A stretch of 64,000 nucleotides of DNA, taken from NCBI GenBank assembly GCA_019787685.1, contig JAHNUO010000011.1:1612001-1676000 (forward strand), given 5' to 3'. The stretch comes from Chiua virens (taxonomy: Eukaryota; Basidiomycota; Agaricomycetes; Boletales; Boletaceae). Shown in pieces: positions 31,097-42,409 of this stretch. Numbering within the stretch: the stretch's first letter is position 1; each line of letters starts with the position of its first letter. The notes beneath the pieces were generated by a model. That model was not told where the DNA came from and made no database searches. It saw nothing but the letters and a program-made list of their open reading frames with translations. A program made the position numbers and the translations under genes.

Positions 31097-31919
31097 ATGT
31101 CTCACACTTCAACCAACCCCCCAAACCCCACGAGCTCCCTGACATGTTATGACCCCAATCATAGTGACCCCATGGACGTCGAGAGTAACCTGAATGCGTC
31201 CTCAGGGAAATATGCTATATTTCCTTTTCGCCCTTCTCTCAAGCATCCAGCACTCAACCCCTCCTGCAAGCATCCTCATACAATGTTAACCCATCATCAA
31301 GGCTCTTGTAGCAATCTATCAAATCCTGGGATGACACCATCTGCAGTAAATCTGAATTTATTGTTTGTGTTGCTATCTTTACTGATTCCCATTGCTAGAG
31401 GATGGAACTTTCATTCATGGCATCCAGGATCTACCCAACGATGTTCTTGAAGCTGCTGTCCTCAAGAAGTTTGTGTCGGCAGAGAAGAGTTGTCATCGAC
31501 TTCTCCTAGCCACTTGGGACCTTGAGGAGGCGAGATGCAGAATTCCTACGCTAGAGAAAATCCAGTCCTCCCTTGAACACGCCCATTCTCTCACTCAGTC
31601 TGAATATATATTTTGGCTCAGGATGTACACTGATCAAGGTCTCCCTGACCTCAAGGAGGACAAGCTGTTTTATGGAGAATATCTTTTGTCCACTACCCAG
31701 GAGGCAGATCGAGATGCCACTGAACTCACTGTGATGGTGGAGCATGCCCAGGAACGTGGTTTGGGCGTTGGGACCTTTGCTGATGATAACGACATTCGCA
31801 GGAAAGGGTCGGTATTTGGTAAGGATCTGGAATGCGGGCGGTGTGATGTCAGTGGTACTGATGGAGATACTATGCAGCATGACTGCAGCGAGGATGATTA
31901 TGAAGACCCTTCAGATTGA
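31097..31919 (+). CDS. Coiled-coil protein gene divergent from the Plavaka transposase
   Basis: Two exons, 31097-31345 and 31401-31919, are both in phase around a 55-base intron (GTAAAT...CTAGAG) and give 255 residues. The N-terminal 80 residues are Pro/Ser/Asn-rich and unstructured (MSHTSTNPPNPTSSLTCYDP). The rest is helical and charged (LPNDVLEAAVLKKFVSAEKS; DLEEARCRIPTLEKIQSSLE). The tail is acidic (CSEDDYEDPSD). It starts about 190 bases from the 5' end of the transposase and on the other strand, so the two could share a promoter and belong to the same element. No domain is recognised. It has no stop or frameshift, unlike its neighbour. Role as a transposase partner is inference. Confidence 0.55.
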
Positions 31920-32062
31920 TCGTGACTGTTAAACTATGTACACAATCATCCCCCCCTCCCCCCACGAATACTACTGACTCATTTTTTGCACAGCTCGCAC
32001 ATTCCCCAAATCTTGGTAGATATGTATGCCTCATGCCCAGCTATCCTGTTGATTTGTACATA

Positions 32063-33679
32063 CAGTGACCTCAAAAACCCTTTCTATACTAACCGCAACT
32101 GCAGTGCACTTTGTGCACTGCCGGATACTGTTGGAATCTTGCTTAGCTTTGGTGGAGTGATAAATAGCAGTTACTCTCAGCTACAAATCAGCCCCCAAGA
32201 TCATGTGATTTGGTTCACACGCCATTAAGATATGATCATTTTGAAATAGCCATGTCATGGAAAGGGTTTTTGAGCTTTTGAAATCACAAGGGTATTTGGG
32301 TATTATCAGTACTTGGTATAGCCTCCTTTGGCTTTAAGCACTGCCTGAACCCTCCTAGGCATGCTCTCAATCAATTTCTGACACTCCTCAACTGGTATCC
32401 TCTCCCACTCCATCTGAACTCTTTCCCACAACTCATGAATCCCATTAGGAGGGTTTTCATGCTCTGCAGGCCTCCTTTTAAGCCATCCCCAGAGATGTTC
32501 TATAGGGTTTAGGTCAGGAGACTGTGCAGGCCAACCCATGGTATCAAATTCCTGCTCCTCTAGCCATTCCTTGACCTTCTTGCAGGTGTGCTTGGGATCA
32601 TTGTCTTGCTGAAAGATGGTATCAGGAGGATTGAAACCATAATACTCCAATGCTTGCTTCAGCTTATCCTTCAAAATCTGAAGGTAGAGGTCCCCATCCA
32701 TCCTACCATCAATCTTGGAAGCAAATCCAACACCTTCCCAAGTCATACAGCCCCACATCATCAGAGAACCTCCCCCAAACCTGAGGGTCCCATTTACCAG
32801 CCTATCACTAAGCCCCTCACCTGATCTTTTCCAAGCCCATTTACGCCCATCTGACCCCTAGTAGGTGATTGATTTTGGTCTCATCAGACCATATTACCTT
32901 CTTCCAGTCCTCTACAGTCCAATCCTTGTGGGCATAAGCAAAATCCAAATGAGCCTTGCAATGCCTAGTAGAGAGAATAGGGCATTTGGACTTGACCACA
33001 GCCTTCATACCAGATTTCTTCAAATGAAGATGAACTGTACTGGCAGAGAGAGGTTCATTGATGATATTTGAGAGAGCTTTGGTCACTTGGACAGCATTTT
33101 TAGCTCTGCCAGAGGTGATAAGGTGCTGGGCATGGTGAATGTTGGCAGGAGAAAGCTTGGAAGGACAACCTCCAATAGCTTTGGGAAGGGTAGAACACTT
33201 CTTGGAGCGAAGTTTGGATATAGCAGAAGGGCTGAGACCAGTTTGCTTGGCAATAGCTTTACCAGAGTGGCCAGCATCAAGCAAAGAAAGAATAGTGTTT
33301 TGCTGAGTGAGAGAGAGGAATTTAACCATGATAATAGTTGAGAATTAAGAAGTGTGTGAACTTTTTAAAACTCAGACATGCTATTTACATGTATATCCTT
33401 GTTTGCATTAACAAATAATGACAAATATTGAATGATTTGATTGAGATCCTAATTATCATTTCAAAAGCTCAAAAACCCTTTCCATGACATGGCTATTTCA
33501 AAATGATCATATCTTAACAGCGTGTGAACCAAATTACATGATCTTGGGGGCTGATTTGTAGCTGAGAGTAAGTGCTATTTATAACTCCACCAAAGCTAAG
33601 CAAGATTCCCACAGTGTATGGCAGTGCACTTCGCGCACTGCAGTTGTGGTTAATATGGAAAGGGTTTTTGAGGTCACTG
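32063..33679 (-). mobile_element. Tc1/mariner element with long terminal inverted repeats
   Basis: It is bounded by TA (32061-32062, 33680-33681), with ends CAGTGACCTCAAAAACCC and their inverse. The inverted repeats are about 220 bp (32063-32283, 33459-33679). Each arm holds two copies of CTCAAAAACCCTTTC, an outer one (32070-32084; 33658-33672 inverted) and an inner one in opposite orientation (32260-32274; 33468-33482). The transposase lies between the arms on the minus strand. Confidence 0.93.
32306..33329 (-). pseudogene. Tc1-type DD34E transposase with one frameshift
   Basis: It starts MVKFLSLTQQNTILSLLDAG with paired helix-turn-helix segments (KAIAKQTGLSPSAISKLRSK; GGCPSKLSP linker). 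The catalytic residues are D in WSDETK, D in FQQDNDPKHT and E in SPDLNPIEHLW, with exactly 34 residues between the last two. The frame breaks near 32861, just after ETKINH, where about four extra bases (CTA plus G on the minus strand) disrupt it. It resumes before MMWGCMTWEG and runs to the stop at 32306. All catalytic residues survive, so one indel appears to be the only serious lesion. Confidence 0.9.
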
Positions 33680-33848
33680 TATGTATAAAGCTTCTGATCA
33701 GCATGTGTCGTTCGGACCCCCAGAGAGTGCAAGAATCTGGGCTATCGAACGACTCATCCTATTGCGTGCCCAATGAGACAACCCAGATATAGATAAGAGC
33801 CTCCCAACCCCTTGACCACATAACTACTCTCTTCACTTCCAAGCTTTC

Positions 33849-35652
33849 ATGGCTGAGCGTTGCAGGTATTGCACAGCTTTGGCAAACCTGTGAGTAAGTA
33901 GTCTTTTGAGTGGCCCATTAGACTCGGCTGATAGTTGTCAACAGCAAATTGCATGGCCCCAAGAGGGCCTCAATCCGTGCTTACAGTCCGATGCTAGTCA
34001 GGTCAACTGCACCATCAAACAACCCATGGACCCAAATACACTTGTCGACCCACTTGCTCAACATATTCATCAGGAGGTCTTGATGGCGGCTGATCTCACT
34101 GAATCCTCATCCGGCCAGTATTCAGATATGTCCACTTACAACTCAGTGTCATTCCCGCAATGGCATCACAACCCATCGGATCCTCTGCAATTTCCACATT
34201 CACAATCCCAGCAGGATTTCCCACGTTCCAATCTGCCATTATTGTATAGCCAGCCCACGTTTTCACCACCAAACAGCTATTCTGCCTCCAAGTCATCCAC
34301 ATCTGTCCATCCCACAACTTCATCATATGCTCAGTCGTCACTGGCATCATATACTGAACCCTCGTCTTCTTCATATTCCGACCTCTCTTATCCCCAGCCA
34401 CCTCCACCCATTGTTCCTCCAAGCGTCCAGCGGTTCTAGCCATATCAGTTCGAGAAACCTCATCCATACAGTACTTCCTGTACCCTCAGACTGAGCAATC
34501 GGGTGATGCCAGCAGTACAATTTGCTGGACAGGCTCATGCGGCACCATACACAATACTGGGCCTCCGGTATGTGCCTGCATATGCGCCCTTGAGGCCAAA
34601 TGAGGAGGTACATGGCAGGGTTGTGACTGCTGGCGTATTCCGGGTGTGTGATCACTACAAATGTGATGATTGGCAGTTTTTAGCTTACATGTTATCTTCA
34701 TAGGTGGGCACGGAAACATCAGTCACAAATGTCCCTCCGCCTATCCGCCGTCTTCCACCTTTGGTCGAGCCTCCCCCAGCCTCAACGGTGAATGCAAACA
34801 ATCCAATGCCTAGCATCCCCGCAACCAATGTCACAGTGGCTTTGGTCTCACGAACAGATTGTCAAAGGATTCAAGCACGCTCAAGGGACGAAGTGTGCCA
34901 CAAAATTATGTGTGTCGACAGTTTTCCGTCGGGAGACAAACTTGATGAAATTTGTCAAGTGTCACTCAAGACAGCTGCGGATGAGGTTCTAGGTACATTG
35001 ATTTGAGTTTGTTTTGTCATAACTACTTCTCATCATTTTCAGGTCCTTTGACTACCTGGACTGGACTGTATGATGAAAAGATTCTCAGAAATCTTGAGGC
35101 CGTTGTGACCACCACACGGAAGTCATTCAAAGACGCTGCGCAGGGACTCATCCATGAGGCATACAACCTCCGCCCCGACATCCGAGATGGACGGCCAGAC
35201 GTTGAACTTGTTGCCAAACAAACAATCATTCCATTCCTCCTCGAGCAAAATATCTGGTCACATAAGCTTGATGACATGTGTCACCTCTGTATTTGCAAGG
35301 ATATTTTATTCATACATTTCACACTTAGAAAGGAGCTGTTATCGCTTTGCTCGAGCATCCTGCCCTTATCTCTGTTTTAGTCAATACTGTCTGGCTTGGT
35401 GGCCTCCACCATCTCCTCGACAACACGAACGACATGTTTGCCTGCCTTGTCTCACTTGCCGCTTCAGCAATCCACTCTGCACTTTCAGAACATACCCACA
35501 GGAAATACAAACCCATTGAATTTTCCTGTGCAAAAACGAAGGAGGTATACAAAAGACTACTGAATTCTTTATCAACAGAACCTGTCTTGTGCAATCAGTT
35601 GTATTTGCTGAAGGGAGCAATCACGCAGCATGGATTGTCATTAATTCATTAG
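33849..35652 (+). pseudogene. DUF6532-like protein gene
   Basis: Exon 1 (33849-33865, MAERC) is followed by a 45-base intron, exon 2 (33911-34643), an intron to 34703, exon 3 (34704-34992), an intron (34993-35042) and exon 4 from 35043. The last exon starts near 35329; the preceding junction is not resolved. Exon 2 encodes a Ser/Pro/Gln/Tyr-rich disordered region. The C-terminal part resembles DUF6532 proteins of agarics (NTVWLGG, LAASAIHSALSEHTHRK, IEFSCAKTKEVYKR). A TAG at 34437-34439 interrupts exon 2 in frame (VQRF*PYQFEK), most simply a former CAG. Function of the family is unknown. It lies between the Tc1 element and the TRAPPC11-like piece, so it came with the inserted block. Confidence 0.5.
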
Positions 35653-35841
35653 TCAGCTAGGATGTACAAAGATCACTTAGTATCTCTAGTATCTGAATCT
35701 AGATCATATTCTGCTATCTTATCTCAACGGTTGACGGTTGTGAAAAAAAGAGGTCGCCGCAGTAACCTACGCATAAAGCCATATAAGGCATCTGCATAAT
35801 CCTACCCTGGCCTAACCCAAAACAACTTGCTCAATGAGTGC

Positions 35842-36560
35842 TCATCGAGCGCTTAAGTCTGTAGATGTGGTGTACATTCCTCCGAGAATCACATAATAGA
35901 GTCGATCGGGAGCCGAGAGATCATCGCCTCCGGCAGCGCGGACAGTGAACCCTGAGAGGTAGCCCTTCGTCCATTCAGGTTTCCAACACACTGCCGAGAC
36001 GTTGACTACGTAAAAGTTTTCGGTTGCCACAGTAACACGTACGAATGGACTTGAGGCCGACATTAATGACGAGTCCTCTGTGGGAAATGGAACAGGATTC
36101 TAATCTTGAATATTGAGTTGGAAAACTCGTACACTTTGACTCGCATCTTACCTTGAGAAATGCGAGTAGATCGTTTCGCAGCGTCCCGGGCTCGTCCATG
36201 TTGCCTATCGAGGGGGAAAATCAGTAGGCGACATAGACCCATCCGCCCACGTACCATACCCAATCATGTCTACCTGCCTCGCACACGCGTACCACGTCAA
36301 ATAGTGGACGAAGCATGGCATTCCATTATTCCCGTCAGTACGTCTTGGCGATCTGTTCAGAGGACCTATCGTATCCCATCAGTCCCAACATACGCTCACT
36401 ACACGTACCGAATACTGAGTTCAAATCTGCCCGACTCGTAATACGTATGTGCGATGTGACACGCGACCCGCAATGTCAACCTCGTCGTCGAATTGTACTT
36501 TTTGAACCGTTCGTACGATTTCGTGAGCTGCAACGAGTATCAGCCATACGCCGGTGAGAG
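35842..36560 (-). pseudogene. TRAPPC11-like pseudogene, foie gras piece
   Basis: The minus-strand segment encodes LQLTKSYERFKKYNSTTRLT then VACHIAHTYYESGRFELSIR. After a 43-base GT..AG intron comes SSEQIAKTY, an in-frame TGA, and WNAMLRPLFDVVR. This is the pattern of the foie gras domain of TRAPPC11. Later exons give MDEPGTLRNDLLAFLK (36199-36152) and, after an intron ending CCCACAG, SPFVRVTVATENFYVVNVSA (36060-35990). The N-terminus is missing, and downstream sequence resumes only at 27820, beyond the inserted block. TRAPPC11 is a Golgi/ER trafficking tether subunit. The assignment is from motif memory and could be another tetratricopeptide-like protein. Confidence 0.5.
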
Positions 36561-37061
36561 GAGTGTGAGACAAAGTGGGAACCATCGAGATCGTCCCCTC
36601 GAGTGTGGCGCCAATTCCCGACTTTGATATCGTTGATGTTCTTTCAAGTTATTCGGTACTTATTGGTGCAGGCATACGTGGCAAAAGAATGATCGGCGAG
36701 TGTCTATCTTATTCTTAAACCTCCGCTTATCATCGATCGTCTTCTTGAACCAGTTTTTCCGCGTCACGCATCTCTTCAGAACTTCCAGGTTTTATTTTTT
36801 CACACAGCCCAAGGCCCCAAGCACCCCAATTCCTGAGTAATGGACACCTGTCACCCGGCAGTACGGTGCTAGTAGCACTTCTCACCGCTGTAAATTTGAA
36901 ATCACTATGAAATTGCAGTTGTACAATTGTCACGCAGCACGTTTGGACGGTTTGACCCTCAGTGTAGCGCATGTTACGCAGGTTGCATTTTACTTGAATT
37001 ACACACCAAGGATATATTTACAAACAAATCGGTTGATAAACATGTCAACCAGTGATGGGGC
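36561..37061. other. Stretch without a supported gene
   Basis: This holds an 80-codon minus-strand ORF (36730-36972) with no motif. Its lower part may be the 3' flank of ADI1. Nothing else is seen. Confidence 0.4.
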
Positions 37062-37821
37062 TCACTGAACAGCAATTTTCTTCAAATAATCCACCCTGAA
37101 TGGTTCGTTCTCCGCTGCGTCGCTTCTGGGGAAGTATGTGAACTTGGGATCTTCCTAGAAGTAAACAGTAGATGAGTGTGTGGCAAGAATGGCGTGACAT
37201 AGGATCTTGCCTTGAACAACATCATCGCCTTCATCTTGTCCTTACTGTCGAGCGTGAAGCGGTGGTAAATCCCAGAGGGGACAACTACAAGGTCACCAGG
37301 CTCGACTACGCATCGGATCCACTTGTCCGTGGGGTGCTCTATATGAGTGTCCACAAGCGCCAAGGGCAGAGGGTTCGTGTAAGAAGCAATTACAAAGATT
37401 CATTATTGTTGATAGGACTCACCGCGAGCGTCGAAGAAGCCGCTGCCTTCAACGACATACCTGATCTCCTCTTCTTCGTGCATATGCCTGTAAAAATAAT
37501 GTGTAATCAGTACTTGTATTTGAACATTAGGAAGGTCCGAGAGAGAACAAAGGGATCGTACTCCTTGAAGAAACTTGCGATTTTCGCTTCGTAGATATCA
37601 CCGAGACCTTCTTTGGTGGCATCGATCCAATCCCTGATCACGTAGCCGCGCTCACGGCAGATAGCATCCACGGCGGGGTATTCACCCGTCATGGGCACTG
37701 GGATAGGGACAAAGGTATGGTGGATGCCAACAGCAGCGAGGATAGTTGCGTCGACGGGTATACCAGAGTCATGGGGGAGGCGTTGGTCGCCAGGGATGTC
37801 ATCGTAATAGTAGGCTCGCAT
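37062..37821 (-). CDS. ADI1: Acireductone dioxygenase
   Basis: Four minus-strand exons, 37562-37821, 37423-37487, 37211-37338 and 37062-37154, give 181 residues, the usual length. The enzyme oxidises acireductone to 2-keto-4-methylthiobutyrate and formate in the methionine salvage pathway, in cytosol or nucleus. It starts MRAYYYDDIPGDQRLPHDSG. The cupin metal ligands are H88, H90, E94 (HMHEEEE) and H134 (SGIYHRF), matching the known ligand spacing. It ends DYLKKIAVQ. Intron 1 starts GTACGA and intron 2 GTGAGT. Intron 3 starts GCAAGA and ends TTCTAG, so it is a GC-AG intron. No lesions are seen; it appears intact. The direct-repeat copy starts about 200 bases upstream of its start codon. Confidence 0.95.
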
Positions 37822-38027
37822 GTTGAAGTTAAAGAACTAATAAGAAGTGGTTGGGCTGTTTGTGGGATTGTGGTTGGGGGAAAACGATGGTGGTAAGGCG
37901 TCGTATTTATGCTTTCGTGATATTTGAACGAGTTCCAGATCTTTCCCTGAGTCCGTGGTCACAAGTAATCAATTCCTTTCTGTATGGGGCCCGCCAACAA
38001 CGATTTAAAAAAATTAAATAAAAAAGA

Positions 38028-39467
38028 CCTTTCTAGAATACCAATTCCGATGGAGACGGCTATGGTTGTTAATGGTTTTTTTACCAGAGGTATGAGGCAA
38101 TGCGGTGGACACATGCACCGTCACAAAAGTCGGGAACACTCACCTCATTTGGTCTCCCAAATCCATGGAACCGGGTTAGAGTGCGTCGTTCCTGTGGCGA
38201 AGTGACTACTGTCTGAGTAAGGGCTATGAGTTTCAGAGTTTCAACCGACGTTTGGATGGATGAGTTTGTTCCGCATCCCCATAGAGGAGGAAGGCGTGTC
38301 CTGGTTGGTATGTTAGAATTTGTGAATGCCAGTGCGTTGTCAAAGTATTAGTAGCATTGGCGCGTCTCAGTTGAGTTCATGTGAACTGGGCGCATTAAAT
38401 GCTTCCAAGGATATACTCTGTTTGACCTGCAGACCCCACGTTGATGACCGAGTCATGAGTTAACAGAGTGACCTGGCATCGGATGACATCAAGTAAGGTA
38501 TCAAAATTACACAGCAGGATGCGTGTATCTGCTGAAAAAGGTCTGAACACACACTCACCCCCATGGAACCCGCAGTCGTCAACGAATTCATCGGAGTGTG
38601 GGGGCTAAGTGGTGTGCACAAGTTTCAGTTGACGTGGTCGGACACATCAGTCCGCCGCCGCCGCCGCCATGCAAAAAACGGGCTTTGCAACGACGAATGT
38701 AGGGTCGTGTCGGGGTCGCAACGCTCGAGTCGGGATTTCGATTGAAGCGGGGGGAAAACCGGAGGCAATTTCAAGCACTCGCTCCAAGGTTCATTCCCTA
38801 GTCCGCCAGGCTGAGAGCACCATCCGGAGCCAGCTCAGAATCTACAGCTGCAACTCTAGTATCAGGGGCTAATATATCTGGGGGAGCGTCATCCGCGGAA
38901 TCAATGTCCGTGTCGAGCGGAGGCAGGGCCTCCCGTTTACGGCACCTTTTGATCGACATCGCTATCGTGAAAGAGTGGAGAATAGTGGAGGAATGAGACG
39001 AGAATGGCTAGGGAACAAGTTGTCTGACGACGAACTGACGATGAAGGCTGCACGGCTACGCTAAGGAGTGGATGCAATGACGACGTGCCGGATCACAAGG
39101 AGCAAACGCCCAAGGAAGAGGCGTTTGCATGGCGCGCCGTCGGAATCTGAAAAGCGATATCGAGTGTTTTGCAATGGAAGATCCGCCACCTGAGATCCAG
39201 CACGGCTAAGGAAATGCATGTTTATGCTAGAACTCCAGTCGGATGACACGAGAGTGACGAGAGTGATATTCCACAACGGCACACGGGTGGTTGGTATGTG
39301 ACAGAGGTGCGATGACAGAGTGTGCGAATGGCATGCCAGTATTGAAATGTCGTCGCGTCAGTGGCACGCCGCCGTGCCCATGCGTCGACGTGTAATCGTG
39401 CCTGTGTATGTGGGCGTCCAGCTTGGTGCGTCGCAGGGATGGGTCGCATGTGAGCGTCAGTCTTGGT
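38028..39467. repeat. Long direct repeat, copy 2
   Basis: Same orientation and content as 5-1580. Relative to copy 1 it lacks 125 bp at about 39255-39265, with the 10-mer that bounds those bases in copy 1 reduced to one. It has an extended GCC run (38651-38668). Copy 2 starts after an A-rich stretch (38008-38027). It lies directly upstream of ADI1 and so may carry its promoter. Confidence 0.85.
38798..38959 (-). CDS. Small conserved ORF inside the direct repeat, copy 2
   Basis: 53 codons, MSIKRCRKREALPPLD...DGALSLAD, the counterpart of 760-921. The frame, length and stop are kept in both copies. Function unknown; possibly an exon. Confidence 0.3.
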   Translation of the reverse strand: MSIKRCRKREALPPLDTDIDSADDAPPDILAPDTRVAAVDSELAPDGALSLAD

Positions 39468-41160
39468 AGACGACGGTTCCGAAAAGTCCAAACAGCACAT
39501 CCTGCACATCACTGCTCCTCTGACGCCTTAACACACAGTGCGTGTTGGAGTGACCGTTTTCGACAAATGGACTTCATGTAGTTCCTTCATTCACCATCTG
39601 CTCAGCTTTCTACGAACTGTTGTGTGGGAGAGGGTTGGGTACTTGGCAATCCCCCTCATCTTCTGTTCTGTGATTAGTAAGATGCATCTCTATCGTTTAC
39701 GTTTTCGCTCATACTTGTTAGCCCATCCTTCATTGATTATCGCTTTGACGTTTTTTTTCACCGGGGACCAGAGGGGTTGGCCTTGTCTGCCTAAACCATT
39801 CGATTCCGTTGACAGGTTTGACTTTCGTAGCATGGGCTCAGGACAGCTTATAGCTGGTGGCTAACGGGTCCCATGAGAAGCACTGGCTTATCATCGAATT
39901 CAATGTGCCTGAGCGCCTGTATCTGCCGTCTCCTTGCCGATGATTAACATTTGTCGAATGCTCGTGCCTCCATGACATTGGCGGACCAAACCGGAGTGGG
40001 TGTTCCAAATTTCGTGGAAGGCTCGTGCTTACGCTCTCGCCCTCCTATTTTTCCCCTGCAGCACTCGCGACAACCCAACGGTGTGACACGAGCGCCGATA
40101 TACACGCACTGGTACTCGTATGATAACGCGATGTGGCGCCCAACCAGATCATGTCCACGCACAACCCACTCCACCTCCCCTGTAACGCACTACGACCCGA
40201 TGATGTGGCACGGCTTGCCTTGTTGTGCGACGCTGTGCCTTTTGGCTGACCAGGATTACGCCATGAAATGGACAGGCGGATACTGGATGTGCAAATAACT
40301 CCAGTCAGTTATAAAAAATGAATAATTTATTGAATAACATTCACCGAGGTCACAGAAAGTCAGTATATAGGCAATACGGTCGTCAGCGCATAAGTGTGAT
40401 CCTTATTAGTGGCAGTCGTACCTTCAAGTTGAAGTCTTGTTTGAGTCCATTGACACTGAATTAAGTCGGTATCTACCTTGGCCCCCCCATGCAGGTCCTA
40501 GTAGCTTCGGCATGCGCGAGCGTTCAAAGCATTTGAATTTGGTGGCTGTGTTGCCATCACACCTTCCAAATACGCTGTTTTGCTGGTTTTTCGCGGGATT
40601 GGGCCCAACTTGGGGTATCTTTGGCGTGCGCTGAGGGACATGACGAGAGGGGAAAGAACTAGATTGCATCGTGTATATTTAAGTACAGTACAATGCAATG
40701 TTGGGAAGGTCCGAGTCTGAGAGGAAGGGAGTAACTGATCATGGGGACACAGCCTGTGAGGTGAGCGGCAGCGCGTAGCGCTGTCCGGCTCCAGGGACCT
40801 AAGGGCTGTGGTTGAGCTGCGAGGGTGGGTGGGAACGTTCCGCCTCGCAGTATAACCTAGGGGAAAAACAACGAGGAGCGCAGCTCCGGGTGAAGGTACC
40901 ACGAGAAGAAGTAGTACGAGAAGAAGAGCGGTGGTGTCACGTGCCACCGCTTCACCAAAGACGAGGCTCTGCTACTCCGCTCGTGCCTCCCTGCGTGACA
41001 GAGCACCACCCAGTGAGATGCAGTGGGTTTTCATCGCGCATCACATCACTCCCTTCCAGGTCTCACCTGTCTGCGCCGCCGGATCCAATGATCTCACAGC
41101 TCCCTATCGACTCGATTTCGATTTCGATTTCGATTTGATACCGATCATCGATCATCCTCC
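39468..41160. other. Stretch without a supported gene
   Basis: The ORFs here are short and of mixed composition. A purine-rich block at 40880-40930 (GAGAAGAAG units) and a CGATTT microsatellite at 41110-41139 are the only recognisable features. The sequence from 40631 (tgagggacatgac) onward could be a retroelement fragment, but I could not find a matching end. Confidence 0.5.
41110..41139. repeat. TCGATT microsatellite
   Basis: Four to five tandem TCGATT hexamers precede the second TRAPPC11-like fragment. Confidence 0.85.
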
Positions 41161-41900
41161 ACCATGACAAGTCTCCACATTCGGACCCGGGCTGCTCATG
41201 CCGTTGGGTCAGACAAGAGGTGAGAAGCCGATCGAAGTTTGGTTACACTTGAGGTGGTGACCAGGGACCAGGTTGAACGTCTTGGCAAGCATGGGTGTTT
41301 CCTAGTGAGTGATATAGTCTGTAGGGATGGTGAACCTGAGAGTCTTGTCAGAGTATCTCGCCGAGGACCAGTTCTCGGACATTTGTCGGGTTGCGCTGGC
41401 TTGGAACGAGGACGAGATGGACGTCCAGGTTGGGGAAATATGCGGTGACATCGAAAACAGGTAAGGAATGACCATTCGCTTCCGGCAGACATGATAACAC
41501 GACGTGACTAAGATTCTATCGAGAAGACAGTACAGACCTCCCTCACCGAGACACATTCCGCTGCCGATGCTTGGTTTGGCACGGGACACAGTGTCCCTGC
41601 CACGGCCAAATTGCACACGCCAACTCCGAGTCGGAAAATCCGACGACGTTGACGTTGACGGTGCGGAATCAAGAGGCAAATCGGGAGGCTATCCTCAGTG
41701 TGTCGTTGGACACACAACCATTGGATGGGTTCGCGGTGGCTGGTGTGCGGAGTGGATGGCTGCCGGGCGGGGCGGTGACACGAGACCAATAGAGTGTGGA
41801 TATGTCAAAGTGCCGTGGGTGGTTGATCACTAGCGGGATACGGGGAGGGAAGAGTTGGCAGTGGTGGATGTGCAGTTTGAGCACTAGGGATGGAGAGAAG
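41161..41900 (+). pseudogene. TRAPPC11-like gryzun fragment, second copy
   Basis: The plus-strand sequence matches three separate parts of the minus-strand pieces, but closer together. 'gccgttgggtcag...gaggtgagaagccgatc' resembles the minus strand near 27740. Then SEYLAEDQFSDICRVALAW resembles the segment near 26650, and NPTTLTLTVRNQEANREA with LDTQPLDGFAVAGVRSG resembles the segment near 23000. The region between the first two matches is deleted relative to the other copy. Frames shift between the blocks, so it is a pseudogene. Whether it derives from the other copy or from an intact gene elsewhere cannot be told here. Family call as for 26581-27820. Confidence 0.4.
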
Positions 41901-42409
41901 CCGGGGCGCTCGCGGATATCGTCAATTTCAAGGTGAGACTCGGACCTACGCCAGAACTACCGTTCAAGAACCCTCATGTGTCTCCGGATCACAAAACTCT
42001 ACCTTTACAACAATGAGCACGCGCTTCCATTGTCCCGTCACAACACCCACATTCACATGTGTTGTTTTGCCGACATTGGGGACAAACTGGGGACCTTCTC
42101 CAGGTATGATGCGAGTTATTGAAAGTGTATTTACTTAAGAATACCACTTGAATCTAAGGATTAGAGCTTTTTACCGTTATCTACGGAGGATGTCGGTCGT
42201 CGACTCCAAAGAGTTTTAACCCATTCTTACGTGCTACGGTTATCACTCCGGACAGATTGTATTGTCATTTGAACCAAATGCGTTCGCAATCATCCGCAAT
42301 AGTTAACGGTAAACCAAATACAGTCCTCGTTTGTTTGTTCTCTAATCGATTTCAAATTACATCATGTACATGGCTCGACAAACGATGTTGACGACCCATC
42401 GTAGAACTC

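Noticed and set aside
1..39467. The 1.5-kb direct repeats as LTRs of a giant retroelement
   Set aside because: No TG..CA ends, PBS or polypurine tract adjoin them, and the interior is a mosaic of unrelated elements.
40631..41060. Solo LTR starting tgagggacatgac
   Set aside because: I could not find a matching CA end with a duplicated flank.
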